A stretch of DNA of 9,652 nt from Tannerella sp. (GTDB taxonomy: Bacteria; Bacteroidota; Bacteroidia; Bacteroidales; Tannerellaceae), in contig JAITBC010000201.1 of the NCBI GenBank assembly GCA_031283785.1, positions 1 through 9,652 of the forward strand, read 5' to 3'. The position numbers and the translations under genes were made by a program. The notes below the pieces were generated by a model that saw only the letters and a program-made list of their open reading frames with translations, was not told where the DNA came from and did no database searches. Each line of letters starts with the position of its first letter. Position 1 is the stretch's first letter. This document shows, piece by piece, positions 4,980-9,652 of this stretch.

Positions 4980-7715
4980 TCAATTTTTCTTCAATATCCG
5001 CAAAATGTTACTCTTATTTGTTGCCGGAAGTGTGACTTGAAGTTGTCCGTGTTCGGTGGCTTTTATTGATATCGGCTTGCTTCCGAAGGTTGCCTGATAT
5101 TCATTGTCAGGATTAAGGCAAACCAACATACAACGTTCGTGTGCAGGCGAGGAATCATCAAAACTCAATGTCGCTTCATATCCCGTATAGTTTTCTTCCA
5201 TTTTTTCGTCAGATATCCATATTTCAAAACCTGTTGTTACTTTGCCTAATTTGTAATAAGAGGTAAACCAGCTGAGCACAGGCGAAGAAATACCTGTGAA
5301 CTGATGCCAGCCCGCTCCTCTGCCTGACGCAATGAGGAAATGTTCGAAGGTATAATAACTCTCTTCACATTCTTTTTCCCAGACCCTAAGTCCGGTTATG
5401 GCAATTTGGCGGGCAAGGTCACCTCTGCCTGCATCAAGTAAAGCCTTCCACATGTTCCACTGGTGTGGCATCCACACGGCACCGTTCCAATAACCGTCTG
5501 CACGATAATACGGAGCCGACCGGTCAACCGCCGACAGTCCGATTGGCGTCCACAACTCGTCCGGATTGAAGATATGAGCAATGAGCGCTTCTGTCTGTTC
5601 TTTAGTCGTAATACCTGCCAATAGCGGGTATATTCCGTCTAATCCTTTGTTATAATTCGTTCCGTCGCGATAACGAAAAATACCTGTCGCATTTTCATCC
5701 TTATCGTGTTCAACCCAGCCGAAATAACGTGATTCGGCGTCCCATGAATATTTCAGCAAAGCATCCGACAGCGTCTTTATTTCGACATCATATTCCGAAA
5801 CATCCTTTTTCATACCCAGTTCACGGGCAGCCATGCGAAGAATTTTGAGTGCGCGGATATAAGCAGAAGTTACCGCCACACTTGTAGTACTATTATGGTT
5901 CGGTGAAGTCTGTGGAGGATAATCGTCCCATCCTCCCGAATTGTAGAAGTAATCCCACGTCCGCAAAAGGTTCGACCCTTTCATACGTGTGGTCGAAGTC
6001 GGATGTCTCCCAATCATAAACATGGCATATTGTTTCATGCGCGGATACATAAAATGAAGCATCGGTAGCGAATGTGAGACATTCCACAGTTCTCTCCATG
6101 CAAAAAATTGTATCGGCATTGGCGTGCCGTGATGAATAAAAGCAGACTGAGCGCCGGGTTCGGTTGTGTATTGACGGATACACTCAAACGCTTTGACAGG
6201 GTCGATTTCCAAAAGACCTATTGCCGAAAAGCCTAAATCCCAAGTGTAAAGACTGTTCCAGTGTTTGCCCGGTGAAAAATGACGGATATATTCACGTTGC
6301 GTATAGAGCGGATAGGTAAAATTCCCGATATGACATGCCTGCATCAGGCGGTAACCGAAACGGTATTGCTCGCCACCGGGAAGAACAGGGAATTCGTCGG
6401 CATGTTGACGCGATGCCGATGCAATGAAATCATCGGGACGACTATGAAAATCAGCCACCGAAGTCATGACTGAAGTCTTATCACCTGTACATAGCAAAAG
6501 ATATATGCTCTGTTCGGAATGGGGTTGCAGCACTATCGGACGCAGGTATGCATTGGCATAATGCTGTTGTCCTTTCCCTACAAGTCGTGTCGAGACATGA
6601 TCATGTACCATATCACGAAAAAAAGTTTCCAACTCATCGCTAATCACTTCGCGCACTACAGATGGCGTGTAATTCCAGGCAATACCGTAGTATTTAGCGC
6701 AATCCTCATATTTCAGAATGATGTCCCTTCCGTCGATTGAGGTTTCCTTATTTGGAGTATAGTGGCGCGGACGTATATCAAAATACAGGCTGTCAATCAT
6801 CGCAGACTGTCCGTAACAGAAACCATCAAGTTCTATCCCTCCTGTGCCTGCCGATGTTAAAATAAGCGTATGTCGTCCTGCTTTTGAATTATAGTTAGTC
6901 CGCAAAATTTCGAAACCTCCTGTGCCTGTAAATTCTAAATTCCTGTTAATTAATCCCTGAGTATTAAAAACAGCCCGCGTTCCTTTCGCAGCACGAAAAC
7001 GAAATGCAATTGCACCCTCCTCAGATCCTTCAGGAATATCAACTTCATATATCACACAGTCGCCTTCATAACGCCCGAAACCGCCTGCCAGCAGGCTGCC
7101 GTCAATCGTATTGCCGCTACGTTGTTCGAACCGCATCAAGCCGTCATATACAAGATTATATCTCGGAAAAATAAGAGGCGATTCTGCCGAAACATAATCT
7201 ATCGCATTTTTCCACTGCAACTTCTCGGCATTGACTGCCCGGACTTCCGGAAATGTCTCTGAATAATCTATGTATGCCATATTATTCAGCATCAGATTCT
7301 GTGTTACCGGCGTATTGTTAATACATTTCACTTCGACCAGTACACGGGCGCTGTCTATTAAATAATAGGTTACATCTGCTACTACGCGATCTTTCCATTC
7401 CAATTCATAACGGTAAGTGTACCGGGATGCATCAGGAGCGGCATCCCACGGATAATATGATGATTCGAACGTCACATTGGGCATCAGCTGTCTGTTACGA
7501 TAGAAACCGGGCATAACAGAAAAATCGAACCGCACGCCGCTACTAACGTCTGCAATATGTGAAATGCCTGCATAGCGTTTGGAATACGACCCCCATGCCG
7601 GCAGTGAGATAAGGTCGTGGCTGTTCGTGCAATAAGGCGTCAAGTCCTGCGCATCCGCAGGTGTGGAGGACAATTGCAACAGCAATAATAGTGTAAATAA
7701 AAGGATATTCTTCAT
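4980..7715 (-). CDS. Secreted GH63/MGH1-like glycoside hydrolase with N-terminal beta-sandwich region
   Basis: The product has 911 residues. A Sec signal (residues 1-22, NILLFTLLLLLQL core, cleavage near ADA-Q) is followed by about 430 residues of beta-rich sequence. This includes a block at roughly 205-305 (GSLLAGGFG, DIPEGSEEGAIAFRFRA, AGRHTLILTSAGTGGIELDGF) that looks like a carbohydrate-binding jelly roll. From about 440 the (alpha/alpha)6 toroid begins: HWNSLYTWDLGFSAIGLLE (485-503), GGWDDYPPQ (594-602), GYWNGAVWMPHQWNMW (741-756), TFEHF (789-793) and a final HQFTGISSPV. In GH63 and related families an Asp near the middle and a Glu near the end of the toroid do catalysis; D597 or D598 and E791 are candidates by position only. 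A short beta-rich tail closes it. An ATG 8 codons further up would overlap the upstream gene; 7715 places the signal peptide correctly and has GGAGG 9 nt before it. Confidence 0.8.
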   Translation of the reverse strand: MKNILLFTLLLLLQLSSTPADAQDLTPYCTNSHDLISLPAWGSYSKRYAGISHIADVSSGVRFDFSVMPGFYRNRQLMPNVTFESSYYPWDAAPDASRYTYRYELEWKDRVVADVTYYLIDSARVLVEVKCINNTPVTQNLMLNNMAYIDYSETFPEVRAVNAEKLQWKNAIDYVSAESPLIFPRYNLVYDGLMRFEQRSGNTIDGSLLAGGFGRYEGDCVIYEVDIPEGSEEGAIAFRFRAAKGTRAVFNTQGLINRNLEFTGTGGFEILRTNYNSKAGRHTLILTSAGTGGIELDGFCYGQSAMIDSLYFDIRPRHYTPNKETSIDGRDIILKYEDCAKYYGIAWNYTPSVVREVISDELETFFRDMVHDHVSTRLVGKGQQHYANAYLRPIVLQPHSEQSIYLLLCTGDKTSVMTSVADFHSRPDDFIASASRQHADEFPVLPGGEQYRFGYRLMQACHIGNFTYPLYTQREYIRHFSPGKHWNSLYTWDLGFSAIGLLEIDPVKAFECIRQYTTEPGAQSAFIHHGTPMPIQFFAWRELWNVSHSLPMLHFMYPRMKQYAMFMIGRHPTSTTRMKGSNLLRTWDYFYNSGGWDDYPPQTSPNHNSTTSVAVTSAYIRALKILRMAARELGMKKDVSEYDVEIKTLSDALLKYSWDAESRYFGWVEHDKDENATGIFRYRDGTNYNKGLDGIYPLLAGITTKEQTEALIAHIFNPDELWTPIGLSAVDRSAPYYRADGYWNGAVWMPHQWNMWKALLDAGRGDLARQIAITGLRVWEKECEESYYTFEHFLIASGRGAGWHQFTGISSPVLSWFTSYYKLGKVTTGFEIWISDEKMEENYTGYEATLSFDDSSPAHERCMLVCLNPDNEYQATFGSKPISIKATEHGQLQVTLPATNKSNILRILKKN

Positions 7716-7716
7716 A

Positions 7717-9174
7717 CTATATTTCCTCCAAAGCTTCATATACAGCCAATAGATTTTCCTGTGGAGTGTTTTTTGGCACTTCGCATCCGACTGAACTGGT
7801 GTATTTTAATCCTCCGATTCCGGCGCATTGTTTCACACTGTTTTTGACAGTAGCCACATTGCCTTGCAAGAGTATTGCTACCGGATCATAATTGCCGTTA
7901 ACACAAACCTTGTCGCCGTACAGCGAAGCAACTTTTTCTAAGGGCACCATCCAATCGACGTCAATGATGTCACACAAATCAGCGGGCAGCAGTTCAAGAA
8001 AAGGTGTTGTATTACCGCAAATATGCAGTTTGGTCATAGCGCCTGCTTCTTTAATGGCTTTCAGCAAACGGATCTCGTAAGGTAATGCCCACTGTTGATA
8101 AGCGTTAGGTCCTGCTACGGAAGCTATCGCATCGCCAACGCCTATAATAATGTCGGCACCTGCCTTAATCTGAGCCTTGGCAAATTCCTTAATAAGACGA
8201 TCTCCGGCGCAATGAGGCACGCCATCTTCAGGATATTCCAATGCCATACCCATATCGGCGCCTTCGCGCATCGGGTCTGAGATAGTTGATACTGCATCAA
8301 TCCTGTACTTTTGCATACTTACAATGTTTGCCTGCGCCAAACATCGATAGTCGCAACAAAAATCAGCATACGACACGCATATCTCTTTGACTGCCAAAAA
8401 CATCTCATTACACAAATCGTCTTTCGTCGCAAATGCCGAAATAATCAGTTCGTTACAAACCTGTCGCCAGTCATAGCAGTGTGAGTGCAGAGGCATCATA
8501 GCCACAGCAAGAGACAGTACCCCCGAGTTCCAGGCATTTTCTTCCGCCTTAGTATCGCCCGGAGTATTCTCTTTTCCGTCCGGTGACATCCAGTATGGTA
8601 CTTTATAATCATCAGCTATAAAACGGTCGGCTTCACTAATTACCATCCTGCATACCATAGTTTGCGTCTCACTGTCGAGTTCGTTCCACAGCAGCCATGC
8701 GCCTTGTCCCGCCAATGTAGCCCAAAAAGCGCTTTGCCAGTCAAAGCCCCAACCGTTTCCATCGGTTCTGTTCTGTTTGTAGGCCGAAGCAACGCCTTTA
8801 ATCATTCGTTTGGTTATTATTAGCGCCGTTTCCGGCGATATTCCAAGATCGTGTTCGTTCATTTTCGCAAATTTCAATGCCACAGAAACAGCATAACAGA
8901 CACTCGCAGCAGGGCGCACATCATGCTCGGTATATTTTTCAATTATGTACAAATCACGTTCTTTGTCTAATGTGAAAGATTCACATATCCATGAAAGATT
9001 GTAACGAACAGCATTGGAAAGTATTCGCCGGCATTGTTTTTCGTCTTGTCCTGCCTTATGACCATGTTTCATGTATTCCTGTTTAACAAGAACCACCCTA
9101 TCAATTATGTTCTGCGTATTCGCAGATGAAACAAATAATGATGCAGTCAGTAAAAGTAATACAGTTTTATTCAT
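7717..9174 (-). CDS. Chimeric ORF: secreted toroid-like hydrolase fragment fused to a partial URO-D/MtaA-type methyltransferase
   Basis: The 485-residue frame has two unrelated halves. Residues 1-20 are a Sec signal. Residues 25-253 (GNGWGFDWQSAFWATLAGQG, WLLWNELDSE, PGDTKAEENAWNSGVLSLA) resemble an alpha-helical toroid enzyme family found in saccharide loci, but only its first part. From about residue 256, NEMFLAVK, DFCCDYRCLAQ and YRIDAVSTISDPMREGADMGM match the N-terminal lobe of a URO-D/corrinoid methyltransferase. After EDGVPHC (316-322) the sequence jumps to RLIKEFAKAQIKAGAD, skipping some 80 residues of that family. The rest is well kept: H384 and C386 in LHICGNT, NGNYDP (427-431), C464 in SVGCEVPKNTP. 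The metal ligands are therefore intact. Joints lie at about 8388-8424 and 8199-8217. A secreted start on a normally cytoplasmic domain makes the fusion unlikely to work as either enzyme. Both joints keep the frame, and the stop abuts the hydrolase start. Confidence 0.75.
   Translation of the reverse strand: MNKTVLLLLTASLFVSSANTQNIIDRVVLVKQEYMKHGHKAGQDEKQCRRILSNAVRYNLSWICESFTLDKERDLYIIEKYTEHDVRPAASVCYAVSVALKFAKMNEHDLGISPETALIITKRMIKGVASAYKQNRTDGNGWGFDWQSAFWATLAGQGAWLLWNELDSETQTMVCRMVISEADRFIADDYKVPYWMSPDGKENTPGDTKAEENAWNSGVLSLAVAMMPLHSHCYDWRQVCNELIISAFATKDDLCNEMFLAVKEICVSYADFCCDYRCLAQANIVSMQKYRIDAVSTISDPMREGADMGMALEYPEDGVPHCAGDRLIKEFAKAQIKAGADIIIGVGDAIASVAGPNAYQQWALPYEIRLLKAIKEAGAMTKLHICGNTTPFLELLPADLCDIIDVDWMVPLEKVASLYGDKVCVNGNYDPVAILLQGNVATVKNSVKQCAGIGGLKYTSSVGCEVPKNTPQENLLAVYEALEEI
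7725..7729 (-). promoter_or_regulatory. Strong GGAGG ribosome-binding site inside the preceding ORF
   Basis: GGAGG lies 9 nt before the ATG at 7715 and inside the Leu-Glu codons near the end of the chimeric ORF, whose TAG at 7719-7717 is one base away from the ATG. Most genes in this window, as in Bacteroidetes generally, lack a clear Shine-Dalgarno, so this one stands out. It fixes the hydrolase start and points to translational coupling with the upstream ORF. Confidence 0.7.
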
Positions 9175-9208
9175 GATGCAAAAATAATAATTTTTTCACT
9201 ATAATACT

Positions 9209-9252
9209 GACTGCACAAGTGTTTTTTGTTAAAAGAAAACACTTGTACAGTC
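9209..9252 (-). terminator. Long 17-bp-stem hairpin after susD (terminator or attenuator)
   Basis: The arms 9209-9225 and 9236-9252 pair at 16 of 17 positions, and the remaining pair is a U-G wobble in the minus-strand RNA; the loop is 10 nt. It begins 15 nt past the susD-like stop codon at 9267, where Bacteroidetes saccharide operons often carry a processing or attenuation hairpin that lowers expression of genes after susCD. The minus strand after the stem is A-rich rather than a T-run, so complete termination is doubtful. Confidence 0.6.
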
Positions 9253-9266
9253 CGTATGAGATATCA

Positions 9267-9652
9267 CTACCATCCGGGATTTTGTTCCAGTATAGCGTCA
9301 ATATTACTGTCAATCGTCGATTGCGGAATAGGCCACAGGAAATCTGTCCACGGTTCGCCGCTTTTCTTTGCAGGATAGTCGGCGAAATTAACCGCATACT
9401 TCATAATACGGTTCCTGGCAATGTCGCCACCCATTCGCAACAAGGTCTGCCAACGGTTTTCCTCGGCGTAGAGTTCACGTACCCGCTCGTCGAGGATATA
9501 ATCTATTGTTACGTCACCGGGTGTAACCAACGGAGCATGCGCACGTTCACGCACTTCGTTAATATCGGCGGCGGCTCCCGTTGCGTCGCCTTTCCTGAGT
9601 TTTGCCTCCGCACGAAGCAATAATGTTTCGGCTGCCCGTGCAATGTAAAAAT
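9267..9652 (-). CDS. SusD/RagB-family outer-membrane lipoprotein, C-terminal part (5' end outside window)
   Basis: The frame is open to the window edge, so the TTG at 9620 is only an internal Leu codon and the true start lies outside. The segment ARAAETLLLRAEAKLRKGD, then AAADINEVRERA, DYILDERVRELYAEENRW and the terminal PIPQSTIDSNIDAILEQNPGW is the standard C-terminal region of SusD-like glycan-binding lipoproteins: TPR-like helices, the ExxxExxRW motif and a QNPGW end. Such proteins pair with a SusC TonB-dependent transporter, expected just outside the window on the right. The gene places everything downstream in a polysaccharide utilisation locus. Confidence 0.93.
   Translation of the reverse strand, partial: FYIARAAETLLLRAEAKLRKGDATGAAADINEVRERAHAPLVTPGDVTIDYILDERVRELYAEENRWQTLLRMGGDIARNRIMKYAVNFADYPAKKSGEPWTDFLWPIPQSTIDSNIDAILEQNPGW

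Noticed and set aside
9179..9186. Possible -7 box TATTTTTG (minus) just before the chimera start
   Set aside because: It matches TAnnTTTG but sits in an A/T run with no -33 TTTG and would place the transcript start at or inside the ATG; chance is likely.

Overview
The window looks like an accessory carbohydrate-utilisation locus of a Bacteroidetes, most likely Bacteroidales, genome. The pointers are a SusD/RagB C-terminus at the right edge, Tat-exported Gfo/Idh/MocA oxidoreductases, a DUF6807 (PmoA-like) protein, and promoters of the Bacteroides form TTTG-N20-TAnnTTTG. All substantial genes lie on the minus strand, so the biological order runs right to left. No tRNA, rRNA or CRISPR array was seen.

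In transcription order: the end of a susD-like gene (9652-9267); a long hairpin (9252-9209); a chimeric ORF (9174-7717) joining a secreted toroid-like protein to a fragment of a URO-D/MtaA-type methyltransferase; and a large secreted GH63/MGH1-like glycoside hydrolase (7715-4980), coupled to it by a GGAGG inside the last codons of the chimera. Next is a 430-bp graveyard (about 4970-4540) with the 5' ends of two different transposase genes facing each other, each keeping a recognisable promoter. Then come the C-terminal tail of one probable oxidoreductase (4547-4326), overlapping a second oxidoreductase cut to 116 codons by two in-frame internal deletions (4333-3983), and a closely spaced set of DUF6807 (3862-2624), an N-terminally short URO-D protein (2605-1724) and a full-length Tat-exported Gfo/Idh/MocA oxidoreductase (1707-388). 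The left 390 bp hold the end of an unrecognised plus-strand gene, a scrap resembling a nucleotidyltransferase and two palindromic structures.

The intact genes fit a periplasmic or outer-membrane pathway: SusC/D-type binding, a GH63-like hydrolase, and a Tat-exported oxidoreductase with DUF6807 acting on the released sugar or glycoside. The substrate cannot be read from the sequence.

The most striking property is decay that preserves reading frame. Four internal joints in two ORFs are clean and in frame, and the affected ORFs overlap or abut their neighbours. This suggests either selection to keep translation running through coupled operons, or short-lived intermediates of gene loss. A second point is that a leftover transposase promoter is the only recognisable promoter I found upstream of the DUF6807 operon. 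Gene-family calls rest on remembered family patterns; no database search was possible.
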